This document shows positions 24,156 to 31,904 of a DNA stretch of 64,000 bases, piece after piece. The notes below the pieces were generated by a model, which had not been told where the DNA came from, did not search any database, and saw only the letters and a list, made by a program, of their open reading frames with translations. The number at the start of each line of letters is the position of its first letter. The stretch's first letter is position 1. Made by a program: the position numbers and the translations under genes. This DNA comes from Actinomycetospora callitridis (GTDB lineage Bacteria > Actinomycetota > Actinomycetes > Mycobacteriales > Pseudonocardiaceae): the NCBI RefSeq assembly GCF_028737265.1, contig NZ_JAQZAK010000008.1:1-64000 (forward strand). The letters run 5' to 3'.

Positions 24156-24697
24156 CGAGGTCCACCGACCGCCGAGGCGTTGACGAGATCGTCGGCGGCC
24201 CGGGCCGCGCGCTCCTCGCCCGCGATCCACCGCCAGGTCAGCACGACCGCCGCCAGCGCGACGGGCAGCATGGCGACGATCATCGCCACGCCCGAGGTCT
24301 CGTCGCCGCCCACCACGAGGACCAGCGCGGCCATGTCGAGCAGCGGGCAGGCGAGGAACAGGTAGACGCTGCGTCCGGCCGGGGGGAGGCGGGTGCTGCC
24401 GTGGCCGAGCACCGGCAGCCAGAACAGCACCGCACCGGCGAGCAGCACCGCGTGCGCGAGCACGTGCTCCACGGTCCCCGTCGTGGGCGCGACGGTCAGC
24501 AGGACGACGGCGGCGTGCAGGACCGTGAAGCCCGCCAGGATCGCGACGGCGCGGACGAGTCGCGACGTCGCGGGGGCGACGCGGTGGCGGCGTCGGCCCG
24601 CGAGCACCAGCAGCGGCGCCACCACCGAGGTGAGCAGACCCATGACGACCATCCCGGCCACCCCGGACCCATGGCCGGCCATCTCGTGCCCGGTCAT
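24152..24697 (-). CDS. CtaG-like cytochrome oxidase assembly membrane protein
   Basis: A 181-aa membrane protein with five helices. The HVLAHAVLLAGAVLFWLPVLG block resembles the H-x3-H...FW-P core of caa3-type CtaG (PF09678). The N-terminus is His/Met-rich (MTGHEMAGHGSG), as in copper-handling proteins. The ATG overlaps the stop of the preceding gene (ATGA) and the stop overlaps qcrB, so it is made together with the oxidase. A role in copper insertion is inferred; it is shorter than typical CtaG. Confidence 0.62.
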   Translation of the reverse strand: MTGHEMAGHGSGVAGMVVMGLLTSVVAPLLVLAGRRRHRVAPATSRLVRAVAILAGFTVLHAAVVLLTVAPTTGTVEHVLAHAVLLAGAVLFWLPVLGHGSTRLPPAGRSVYLFLACPLLDMAALVLVVGGDETSGVAMIVAMLPVALAAVVLTWRWIAGEERAARAADDLVNASAVGGPR

Positions 24698-25167
24698 GTG
24701 GCCTCCCCCCGCCGCGCCCGCTTGCGGGCGTGGGCGCTCTCGAGAGCCTCGGCGCGAATCTCCCGGTTCGTCGCCGGCCGGTCGACGGGAACGGGCCGTG
24801 GCGTCCGCAGCGGACCTGGCTCCACGTCGGCGGGCATCCGCTCGGAGCGCAGGGTCACCAGGAGGACGATCAACGGGTACGGCGCCAGCAGGAGCAGCCA
24901 CCAGCCCCACACGACCGACAGAGTGACGACGAGGCCGAGGGCGCCGGTGGCGAGCGCCGCGACGCTGCGGTACGGCAGCCGCAGCTGGGGCCCGAGGCCG
25001 CGGCGCCGGACGGCCACGAGCACGGCGACGCCGAACGCGGCGACGAGGCCGGTGGCGAGCAGGTGCAGCACGAGAGCGAAGGGCCACTCGTCGTAGACCG
25101 GCAGGACGAGGGTGAGGGCGACGTTGAGCGTGGCCCACAGGCCGACGACGTGGGCGGGGAGCGTCAT
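24694..25167 (-). CDS. Small membrane protein of the oxidase operon
   Basis: A 157-aa protein with four hydrophobic segments in the first 105 residues (GLWATLNVALTLVLPVY, FALVLHLLATGLVAAFGVAVL, VAALATGALGLVVTLSVVWGW, LLLLAPYPLIVLLVTL) and a basic cytoplasmic tail. No family recognised. It is embedded between ctaD and the CtaG-like gene with 4-nt overlaps on both sides, so it is probably a structural or assembly subunit. It could replace the small subunit IV (CtaF); no subunit III gene is present. Confidence 0.7.
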   Translation of the reverse strand: MTLPAHVVGLWATLNVALTLVLPVYDEWPFALVLHLLATGLVAAFGVAVLVAVRRRGLGPQLRLPYRSVAALATGALGLVVTLSVVWGWWLLLLAPYPLIVLLVTLRSERMPADVEPGPLRTPRPVPVDRPATNREIRAEALESAHARKRARRGEAT

Positions 25168-26834
25168 CGCAGCGCTCCGTGCTCGGCCGGGTCGTCGGCG
25201 CCCTCCTGGCCGGCGTGCTCGCGCTCGTCGAGCAGCGGGGCGAAGCTGCGCACCGGGGGGAGCGGATGGTCGTCGTCGAAGTTGAGCGGCGGCGGCGGCG
25301 AGGACGTCGCCCACTCCAGGGTGAACCCCTCCCACGGGTCGTCGGGTGCGGGTCGACGGCGGTAGCGGACCGCGGTCACGACGTTGACGACGCCGACCAG
25401 GACGCCCAGCGCGAGGACCGCCGTGCCGACGGTGGACACGATGTTCGCGGTGGTGAACCCGTCGCCGGGCAGGTAGGTGGCCAGCCGCCGGGGCATGCCC
25501 TGCAGCCCGAGCCAGAACATGGGCAGGAAGGCGACGTTGGTGCCCACCACCAGCAGCCAGAAGTGCCAGCGGCCGAGGCGTTCGTCCAGCATCAGGCCGG
25601 TGGCCTTCGGGAACCAGAAGTAGAACGCGGCGAAGATCCCGAACAGGCTTCCCGCCGCGAGGGTGTAGTGCCAGTGCGCGACGATGAAGTAGCTGTCGGT
25701 GACCTGATAGTCGATCACGGGCGTGGCCACCATGATCCCGGTGAGCCCGCCGACGAGGAATTGCGGGACGAAGGCCAGCGCGAACAGCATCGGGACCCGG
25801 AACCGCAGGTGGCCACCGATCACCGTGGCCAGGAACCCGAAGTACTCCACCCCGGCCGGGACCAGCAGGAGGATCGACGTCAGCGAGTAGTAGTCGTTGC
25901 TGGCCTGCCCGGTGGAGAACATGTGGTGGCCCCACACGCTCATCGAGAACGCGGCGAAGACGAGCAGTGAGACCACCGTGGCGCGGTAGCCGAAGAAGCG
26001 CCGCCCGGAGAACGTCGACAGCACCTCGGCGACGACGCCCACGAAGGGGAAGAACATCACGTAGACGACGGGGTGGGCGAAGAACCAGAACAGGTGCTGG
26101 TACCCGATGTTCCACAGGTTCTCGGTGAACAGCTGCGGGAACACGCGGCCCCATCCCAGCAGGCCCATCGCCGCGAGCAGGGAGGGGAAGGAGCCGATCA
26201 CCATGAGGTTGGTCGCGACCGTCGACCAGGTGAACACCGGCATCCGGAGCATGGTCACGCCCGGTCCGCGCTTGAGCAGTGCGGTCCACAGCACGGTGGC
26301 GGCCTGCAGGATCAGTCCGAGGACGGCGAGGAACACGCCGGCGATCCAGAGGCTCTGCCCTGCGCCGGGGGTGTACCGGCTGCCCGACAGCGGGGGATAG
26401 GAGTACCAGCCGGCGAGAGCCGGTCCGAGCGCGGTGAGGAACCCGGAGAAGATGATCAGGGCCCCGCCGAGGTAGAGCCAGAACCCCGCCATCGCGAGGC
26501 GGGGTGCGGCGATCGCCGGGGCCCCGACCTGCAGCGGCACCAGGTAGACCCCGAGCGCGATCGCGATCGGGGTGACGACGAGGTAGATCATTCCCGAGCC
26601 GTGGATCGTGAACAGCCCGTGGTACATGTCGTTGCTGACCAGGTGCTGGGACGGCAGGGTCAGCTGCGCTCGGATGATCATGGCGAGGACGCCGACCACC
26701 AGGAACAGGAACGTCGCGGTGCCGAGCGTCAGCAGGGCGATGCGCTTGTGGTCCGTGGTGGTGAGCCACGCCGACGCCGTCCCCCGCCCGGCGGGCGGCG
26801 CCGGGCGTGGCGAGGGTGCGCTCGTCGTCGTCAC
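25164..26834 (-). CDS. ctaD: Haem-copper oxidase subunit I lacking canonical proton-channel residues
   Basis: A 556-aa, 12-helix oxidase subunit I. Ligands are kept: low-spin haem His in FTIHGSGM, CuB His and cross-linking Tyr in FAHPVVY, CuB His pair in VWGHHMFSTG, haem His residues in VAHWHY. Compared with R. sphaeroides aa3 numbering, E286 is Val (HPVVY for HPEVY), D132 is Ala (GAPAIAAPR for GAPDMAFPR), N121 and N139 are lost (VYLVPL, RLAMAGFW), and T359/K362 are Ala/Glu (VPAGVEYFGF for VPTGIKVFSW). Neither the YS motif of A2-type oxidases nor a B-type pattern replaces E286. GTG 26834 overlaps the ctaC stop. Likely an O2 reductase with altered or absent pumping. Confidence 0.9.
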   Translation of the reverse strand: MTTTSAPSPRPAPPAGRGTASAWLTTTDHKRIALLTLGTATFLFLVVGVLAMIIRAQLTLPSQHLVSNDMYHGLFTIHGSGMIYLVVTPIAIALGVYLVPLQVGAPAIAAPRLAMAGFWLYLGGALIIFSGFLTALGPALAGWYSYPPLSGSRYTPGAGQSLWIAGVFLAVLGLILQAATVLWTALLKRGPGVTMLRMPVFTWSTVATNLMVIGSFPSLLAAMGLLGWGRVFPQLFTENLWNIGYQHLFWFFAHPVVYVMFFPFVGVVAEVLSTFSGRRFFGYRATVVSLLVFAAFSMSVWGHHMFSTGQASNDYYSLTSILLLVPAGVEYFGFLATVIGGHLRFRVPMLFALAFVPQFLVGGLTGIMVATPVIDYQVTDSYFIVAHWHYTLAAGSLFGIFAAFYFWFPKATGLMLDERLGRWHFWLLVVGTNVAFLPMFWLGLQGMPRRLATYLPGDGFTTANIVSTVGTAVLALGVLVGVVNVVTAVRYRRRPAPDDPWEGFTLEWATSSPPPPLNFDDDHPLPPVRSFAPLLDEREHAGQEGADDPAEHGALR

Positions 26835-27481
26835 GCCGGCGACCCGGAGGCCAGGTACTGCTGGTACTCCTGCTCCGGCACGGCCCGGACGTAGAAGTCC
26901 ATCGTCGGGTGGTGGGTGCCGCAGAACTCCGAGCACCGCCCGAGCCAGGTGCCGGCGTGGTCGAAGGTGACCGCGAGGGAGTTCGTGTGGTCGGGGTAGA
27001 CGTCGCTCTTGAGCGCCAGGTCGGGAATCCAGAGGGCGTGGACGACGTCATGCGACGTCATGCGCAGCTCCACGGGCCTGCCGATCGGCACCACGAGCGT
27101 CGGTCGGGTGGCCGGGTCCTCCTGGCAGGTGCCGGTCGTGCTCGCCGGACCGTCCAGGTGCTGGAACCGCCAGCACCACTGGAAGGCGGTGACGTCGACC
27201 CGCACCACGTCGGGCGCGCCGCGGAACTGCGCCTGCATCTGCTGCTGGCGATGGTTGGCCTGCGCGGTCACCACCACGAGGAAGACCGCGATCCCGAGGA
27301 GGGCGACCGCGTAGGACACCTCGAGGACGATGTTGTCCGCGCGGGACGAGGCGGGACGCCCCGCACCGGCGCGCCGACGCACGAGGAACACCACCAGCAG
27401 GACCGTGATGACGACGAAGACCGCGCCCGCGATCGACAGCTCCAGCAGGAAGATGTCGTCGAAGATTCCGCGGATGGACAA
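26831..27481 (-). CDS. ctaC: Cytochrome c oxidase subunit II with CuA site
   Basis: A 216-aa protein with two N-terminal helices (ELSIAGAVFVVITVLLVVFL and EVSYAVALLGIAVFLVVVTA) and a periplasmic cupredoxin domain. CuA ligands are complete: His in SHDVVHALW, then CSEFCGTHHPTM supplying two Cys, His and Met, and the bridging Glu. The aromatic patch FQWCWRFQ resembles the electron-entry Trp region. No lipobox is visible. The start is TTG 27481, preceded by AAGGAG at 8 nt, the only well-placed site. First gene of the ctaC-ctaD-...-qcrBAC operon. Confidence 0.92.
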   Translation of the reverse strand: MSIRGIFDDIFLLELSIAGAVFVVITVLLVVFLVRRRAGAGRPASSRADNIVLEVSYAVALLGIAVFLVVVTAQANHRQQQMQAQFRGAPDVVRVDVTAFQWCWRFQHLDGPASTTGTCQEDPATRPTLVVPIGRPVELRMTSHDVVHALWIPDLALKSDVYPDHTNSLAVTFDHAGTWLGRCSEFCGTHHPTMDFYVRAVPEQEYQQYLASGSPA

Positions 27482-27635
27482 CGGTGTCTCCTTCGGCCCG
27501 AGCGGCAGAGCCGCCGACGGACGCGAAGGCTGCGACGGTCAACCTCCTCGGGGAGCACGAGGATCCTCCGTGAGCACCGTTCGGGCAAGCGGAGGAGCCG
27601 TGACGGCGTGCTCGCCGTCCGGTGGAGAGCCGCAC

Positions 27636-27665
27636 GGGGCGGGGCCGGTGCGCCGGCCCCGCCCC
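27636..27665 (-). terminator. Strong hairpin between CBS gene and oxidase operon
   Basis: GGGGCGGGGCCGG and CCGGCCCCGCCCC form a perfect 13-bp stem with a TGCG loop. It lies 55 bp downstream of the CBS gene and upstream of ctaC, both on the minus strand, so it isolates the oxidase operon from upstream transcription. Confidence 0.75.
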
Positions 27666-27719
27666 TCGTCGGCCGTGTCGGGTCGTCGTCCCGGGACTCG
27701 CCGCAGCGGCCGTGCGGGA

Positions 27720-28142
27720 TCAGTTCGAGGTCGAGAGCACGTCCACGAGCTGGCCCGTCGTCGGGTTGTCCAGCGCCTTCGCCACGTCGGCGAGGGCGAT
27801 CACGCCGACCAGCTCGTTGCCGTCGATGACGGGCAGGCGGCGTACCTTCTGCTCGCGCATGGTCGCCAGGATCTCGTCGGCGTCGTCGTCCGCGCCGATC
27901 GTCACGGCCTCGGGCTGCTGGAGCTCGCCGACGGTGACCGCCGAGGCGTCCTTCCCGCCGGCCACGACCTTGATCACGATGTCGCGGTCGGTGATCATGC
28001 CCTTGAGCTTGTTGTCCTGCCCGCAGATGGGCAGTGCCCCGACCCCGAGACGCTCCATCGTGCTCGCCGCCGACTGCACGGTGTCGGTCTCGTTCGCGCA
28101 CGTGCGCTCGGCCGTCATGATCTCGCGTGCCTTCGTCGCCAT
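27720..28142 (-). CDS. CBS-domain protein
   Basis: A 140-aa protein made of two CBS repeats. Repeat 1: IMTAERTCANETDTVQSAA to GMITDRDIVIKVV. Repeat 2: VGELQQPEAVTIGADDDADE to RLPVIDGNELVGVIALADVA. Tandem CBS pairs bind adenine nucleotides and often sense energy or redox state. ATG 28142 follows GAGGAGGAC. Stand-alone CBS proteins of this kind are typical hypoxia or stress-regulon members in mycobacteria. A TGGGT-GA-ACCCA palindrome (28185-28196) lies in the promoter region. Confidence 0.9.
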   Translation of the reverse strand: MATKAREIMTAERTCANETDTVQSAASTMERLGVGALPICGQDNKLKGMITDRDIVIKVVAGGKDASAVTVGELQQPEAVTIGADDDADEILATMREQKVRRLPVIDGNELVGVIALADVAKALDNPTTGQLVDVLSTSN

Positions 28143-28328
28143 GACCGTCCTCCTCGTCGATGCCGGTCGGTCGCGGCCGGATGCTGGGTGAACCCACCGC
28201 ACCCTTCGGCTTGCCGATGCGGCCGCCGCGATAACACGCACCTGAGGTGGGCTGGGGGCCTCGCCTCGTCGGCGGCGTGGGGCCGCCAGCGTGTCAGGCG
28301 CCCCGACTCGACCCCGGGGTCCACCGGC

Positions 28329-29127
28329 TCACCCACTCGACTCGAGCTCCTGGTCCTCGTCGCTGCCCTCGGCGCCCTGCTGGCGGCCCAGCTCCTGGAA
28401 CATCTCGGGGAGCATGAGGTAGCTGCCGACGGTGTAGGCGAGGCCGCCGAGCAGGAAGCCGACCTTGACGATGAGCGGGCCGGGTTCCTGATCGGCGTTC
28501 GGCAGGCCGCCGCCCCCGGTCCCGAAGCCGGGCAGCGAACCGACGACGAAGCCGATCGACCCGATCACGAAGAGCACGGCGACCCACCAGGAGATGTTCC
28601 GCGGCTGCGCGCGGAACGTCCCGTGGCCGACCTCGGCGATCTGGAGCACCGAGGCGGCGAGGAAGAGGACCGAGCCGAGCATGCTCGTCGTCCACAGGCC
28701 GACGTGCTCGGAGACGAGCCCGAGACTGGAGAGCAGGGCGGCGATCGTCTCGTAGTTGAAGACCAGGGCGCCGACGAGGAAGACGAAGGGCACCAGCCAG
28801 CCGAGCTCGGTCGGCCGCCAGGCCCACCACCGCCACGACTCCGGCGCCAGGCTGCCGTCCTCCTCGGTGATGCGGTCGTCCTCGTTGAGGTACTCGAGAA
28901 GCTGGCCGTACACGCTGACGGTGTAGAGCGCGGCGCCGACCGTGTGACGGCACGCTCGTGGGTCCCGCGCGGCGCGGTCCGTGGCCCTTGCGCCCCAGCC
29001 GGGTCTCGTACCGGTAGAGCGACCCGTCCGGCCGCTCGTACTCGACGTAGGTGGTGAACGGGCGCAGGCCGCCCTGCCGCCGCAGCTCCCAGCCCTCCGG
29101 GACCTGCGGCCCGATCGCGGCACTCAT
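28329..29127 (-). pseudogene. YrhK-like membrane protein interrupted by an apparent frameshift
   Basis: Two frames share one gene. The N-terminal ~50 residues (MSAAIGPQVPEGWELRRQGG, YVEYERPDGSLYRYETRLG, RKGHGP) are in the frame of ATG 29127. From about 28,945 downward the coherent protein (YTVSVYGQLLEYLNEDDRIT, then four hydrophobic segments such as LGSVLFLAASVLQIAEV and VLFVIGSIGFVVGSLPGF) is in another frame that has no start codon before it. One extra base, or two missing, between about 28,930 and 28,985 would explain this. The membrane part resembles YrhK-type two-helix repeats. A GTTCG-N14-GGGTAG promoter lies 9 nt before the ATG. A sequencing error, a real mutation or programmed frameshifting are all possible. 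Confidence 0.6.
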
Positions 29128-29136
29128 CCAGGGTTG

Positions 29137-29161
29137 CTACCCGACCCCCTCCCCGACGAAC
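29137..29161 (-). promoter_or_regulatory. SigB/SigF-like promoter
   Basis: On the minus strand GTTCG (plus CGAAC, 29157-29161), 14-bp spacer, GGGTAG (plus CTACCC, 29137-29142), 9 nt before ATG 29127. Near-leaderless and close to the stress-sigma consensus. Confidence 0.5.
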
Positions 29162-29288
29162 ACGTGCCCGCTCGACGCCCGGGACGTCGTACCTGGTGCT
29201 CGCCACGGCGGCTGGACGTGCTGTGTGAGCCCCGTCGATCGGGAACACCGTCGTGCGACGTGGTGGAGCGAGGTGGGAGGAGTGCCCG

Positions 29289-29672
29289 ATGCTCGAGAAC
29301 GTGTCCGATCCGGGCGAGCTGATCGGCGTCGGCGTGACCGGTAATCGGGAGACCGAGCTCGGCACGGTCGACGCCGTGTACCTGGACACCGAGACCGAGC
29401 GCCCGGAGTGGGTGGCGGTGATGACGGGCCTGTCCGGCTCACGCGTCTCCGTGATGCCCCTGAACGAGGCCGAGTACCGCGGCGGTGTGCTCCACCTGCC
29501 CTACACCCGCGAACAGGTCCGCAACGCCCCGCACCAGGACCTCGACCACGAGCTCTCACCCGACGACGAGCGCCACCTCTTCGGCCACTACGGCCGGGAC
29601 CACACCCTCGTCACCGGACAGGACGACCGCGACGGGGGCCGACTGCGGCGCTACGAGGTCACCGGCCGGTAG
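29289..29672 (+). CDS. PRC-barrel domain protein
   Basis: A 127-aa soluble protein. Residues about 10-75 form a PRC-barrel (ELIGVGVTGNRETELGTVDA, VYLDTETERPEWVAVMTG, VSVMPLNEAEYRGGVLHLPY). The remainder (REQVRNAPHQDLDHELSPDD, HYGR) is the acidic tail common in actinobacterial members. ATG 29289 follows GGGAGGAG. Such proteins are often induced by osmotic or general stress, in line with its neighbours. Partner unknown. Confidence 0.87.
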   Translation: MLENVSDPGELIGVGVTGNRETELGTVDAVYLDTETERPEWVAVMTGLSGSRVSVMPLNEAEYRGGVLHLPYTREQVRNAPHQDLDHELSPDDERHLFGHYGRDHTLVTGQDDRDGGRLRRYEVTGR

Positions 29673-29739
29673 GCAGCGACGGTGCGGCCCGGCGGGGAGT
29701 GGACCGCGTCGGAGTGACGACGAGGCCACGCCCCTGCGG

Positions 29740-30768
29740 TCAGATGCGGCGGGCCCAGGACTCGGCGAAGGTGTAGAGGCCGAAGGCGATGAACCCGAGG
29801 GCGACGGCGAGCAGGAGCAGCGGGCCGTAGGGCTGGGCGGCCAGGGTGGTCAGGGCCTGGTCGAGCCCTCCGGCCCGCCCGGGATCGGCCTGCAGCGCTG
29901 CGACTCCGAACAGCACCCCCACGATGGCGAACGCCAGGGCACGGGCGAGGTGTCCGACGATGCCGAGCACCTCCACGGGCCGGTGGAGGTGCTCGGGGAG
30001 GCGGCGGTAGTCGAGGTCGTCGGAGAAGTTGCGGGCCACGCCCGTGTAGCCCGTGGCGACGGCGATCACGAGGACGACCACGCCCACGGCCCCGACGAGG
30101 AGTCGGCCGGCCGGCAGCGCGAGCAGCCCCGCCGTGGCCGCTTCCGAGCTCGTCGAGCTGGAGCCGCCCGAGGAGCCGGTGAGCAGCAGGCGGGCCCCGG
30201 CGAGGGCGACGGCGAGGACCGCGACGGTCTTGGCCCCTGCGCCGACGCGCTTGCGGAACCGCACGCCTCCGGAGGTCCAGCGGAACCCGGTGGCGGCGGC
30301 CAGGCCCTGCCACACGGCGAAGGCCACGAGTCCCACGACCACGACGCCCACCACGACGATGCCGACGGTACTGGTGACGAGGCTGCCCAGGGCGCCCTGC
30401 TGATCGGGTTGCCCGCCCCCGGCGAGCGCGAGGTGCACGGCGATCGCGCCGATGAGCACGTGCACCAGGCCGTAGCCGATGAGGCCGACGCGGCCGAGGA
30501 GCTCGACCGCTCGGATCGGGGCTTCGCCCTCCCCGGCCGCGCCGAGGCCGGCGAGCTCGCTGTAGACGTGCTCGGCGGCCTGCTCGGCGCGTTCGGAGGC
30601 CTCCTCGGCGGGGTCGTCGGAACGCTGGGCCCGCTCCCCGGCTTCCTCGGCGCGTTCCTCGGCGCGCGAGGTCTCCCGTTCGGCCCTCTTCTCGGTCGTC
30701 GTGGACGCCGCGTCCTCGCGGGACGTGTCCGCGGAGGTCGCGTCACCGCTCTGCTCCTGAGTCGCCAC
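29740..30768 (-). CDS. DUF1206 membrane protein
   Basis: A 342-aa protein. The first 80 residues are charged and helical, rich in Glu/Arg/Ala (possible coiled coil). The rest holds six hydrophobic helices in three similar pairs, the DUF1206 arrangement (GLIGYGLVHVLIGAIAVHLAL, GYTGVARNFSDDLDYRRL, GFIAFGLYTFAESWARRI). GTG 30768 follows GGAGGAGG. The long charged N-terminal extension is beyond the core family. A GGGTAG box lies 52 bp upstream. Function unknown; probably envelope-related. Confidence 0.85.
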   Translation of the reverse strand: MATQEQSGDATSADTSREDAASTTTEKRAERETSRAEERAEEAGERAQRSDDPAEEASERAEQAAEHVYSELAGLGAAGEGEAPIRAVELLGRVGLIGYGLVHVLIGAIAVHLALAGGGQPDQQGALGSLVTSTVGIVVVGVVVVGLVAFAVWQGLAAATGFRWTSGGVRFRKRVGAGAKTVAVLAVALAGARLLLTGSSGGSSSTSSEAATAGLLALPAGRLLVGAVGVVVLVIAVATGYTGVARNFSDDLDYRRLPEHLHRPVEVLGIVGHLARALAFAIVGVLFGVAALQADPGRAGGLDQALTTLAAQPYGPLLLLAVALGFIAFGLYTFAESWARRI

Positions 30769-30820
30769 GGCCTCCTCCGGTCCCTACCGATCACGCTCCG
30801 CGAACGGTCGTGCCCATCGC

Positions 30821-30826
30821 CTACCC
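30821..30826 (-). promoter_or_regulatory. GGGTAG -10 box of DUF1206 gene
   Basis: Minus-strand GGGTAG, 52 bp before GTG 30768. No clear GTT-type -35. Same hexamer as the other stress-type promoters here. Confidence 0.35.
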
Positions 30827-30967
30827 GGTGTCGGCGTCCAGGACGCCGCCTCACCGGACGCCGATGTGTGGCGGTGCCACGCCGGCGCCGAGGCGGAGCG
30901 CGCGGGATTCCGGTGCCCACCCCGTCACATCACGAGTCGATACGTGTCCACTTGTCGCGGCCTCAGC

Positions 30968-30973
30968 TAGCAT
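30968..30973 (+). promoter_or_regulatory. -10 box of leaderless sulfurtransferase gene
   Basis: TAGCAT ends exactly 7 nt before GTG 30981, with no ribosome site between them. Confidence 0.5.
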
Positions 30974-30980
30974 CCGCGCC

Positions 30981-31844
30981 GTGCCCCCCGTACCCCCGTT
31001 GCTGTCCGCCGACGACCTGGCCGCTCTGGGCGACGACGTCGTGGTCCTCGATGCGTCGACCCACCTGACGACCTCGTCGGACGGGGTCCCGTACACCGTC
31101 CACCCGCACCGTGACGAGTTCCTCGCCGAGCACGTCCCCGGAGCGCGGTTCGCCGACCTGGCCTCGGAGCTGTCGGACCCCACGGGCCGGTTCGCGTTCA
31201 CCCTGCCGTCGCCGGAGGCGTTCGCGGCGGCCGCGACGGCGCTCGGGATCGCGGACGACAGCCACGTGGTCGTCTACTCGAACACCGGAGCGGCGTGGGC
31301 GACCCGGGTCTGGTGGCTGCTGCGGGTCTTCGGCCACGACCGGGTCTCCGTGCTCGACGGTGGGCTGCGGGCCTGGCGCGAGGCCGGGCATCCCGTCGAG
31401 ACGGGCGAGAGCGCCCCGCCCGGTGCGGTGACGTTCACCCCGCGCTTCCGTCCCGAGCTCGTGGCCCACACCGACGAGGTGTCCGCCCTGGCCACCGCGG
31501 GCGGCACCGTGGTGTGCGCGCTCGATCCCGCCACGTTCCGGGGCGAGTCCGAGGTGAGCCCGTACTCGCGTCGCGGTCGCATCCCCGGCAGCAGCAACCT
31601 GCCGGGCTCCACGTTGGTCGATCGGGCCACGGGACGGTTGCTGGACCGGGACACGCTCGCGGAGGAGCTCCGGGAGTCCGGGCTCGTGGACGGCGAACGG
31701 GCCGTCACGTACTGCGGCGGTGGGATCGCGGCGACGCTGCCCGCCTTCGCCGCCTACCTCGTCAGCGGGGCGGAGGTCGCCGTGTACGACGGCTCCCTGT
31801 CGGAGTGGACCGCGGATCCGGACCTGCCCGTCGCCGTCGGCTGA
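30981..31844 (+). CDS. Sulfurtransferase (two-domain rhodanese, 3-mercaptopyruvate/thiosulfate type)
   Basis: A 287-aa protein with tandem rhodanese domains. The N-terminal inactive domain has HLTTSSDG, HVPGARFADL and VVYSNTGAAWATRVWWLLR. The C-terminal domain carries the catalytic Cys in TYCGGGIAATL, where CGGGxxA is the active-site loop of the SseA group. Typical length. Moves sulfane sulfur from thiosulfate or 3-mercaptopyruvate to cyanide or thiol acceptors. Cyanide detoxification would fit the adjacent nitrile locus but is only suggestive. It is convergent with the nitrile hydratase accessory gene across a terminator. Confidence 0.9.
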   Translation: MPPVPPLLSADDLAALGDDVVVLDASTHLTTSSDGVPYTVHPHRDEFLAEHVPGARFADLASELSDPTGRFAFTLPSPEAFAAAATALGIADDSHVVVYSNTGAAWATRVWWLLRVFGHDRVSVLDGGLRAWREAGHPVETGESAPPGAVTFTPRFRPELVAHTDEVSALATAGGTVVCALDPATFRGESEVSPYSRRGRIPGSSNLPGSTLVDRATGRLLDRDTLAEELRESGLVDGERAVTYCGGGIAATLPAFAAYLVSGAEVAVYDGSLSEWTADPDLPVAVG

Positions 31845-31864
31845 GCGGCCGCAACGTCCCGAGC

Positions 31865-31894
31865 GCCCCGCCCACCGTCACCGGTCGGCGGGGC
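31865..31894. terminator. Hairpin between sulfurtransferase and nitrile hydratase genes
   Basis: GCCCCGCC and GGCGGGGC form a perfect 8-bp stem around a 14-nt loop, between convergent stop codons. Probably bidirectional. Confidence 0.55.
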
Positions 31895-31904
31895 CCCGGG
31901 TACG

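Noticed and set aside
30826..30846. GCGTCCTGG near the DUF1206 promoter as a third copy of the STAS 13-mer
   Set aside because: Only 9 bases match and it lies upstream, not downstream, of the GGGTAG box.
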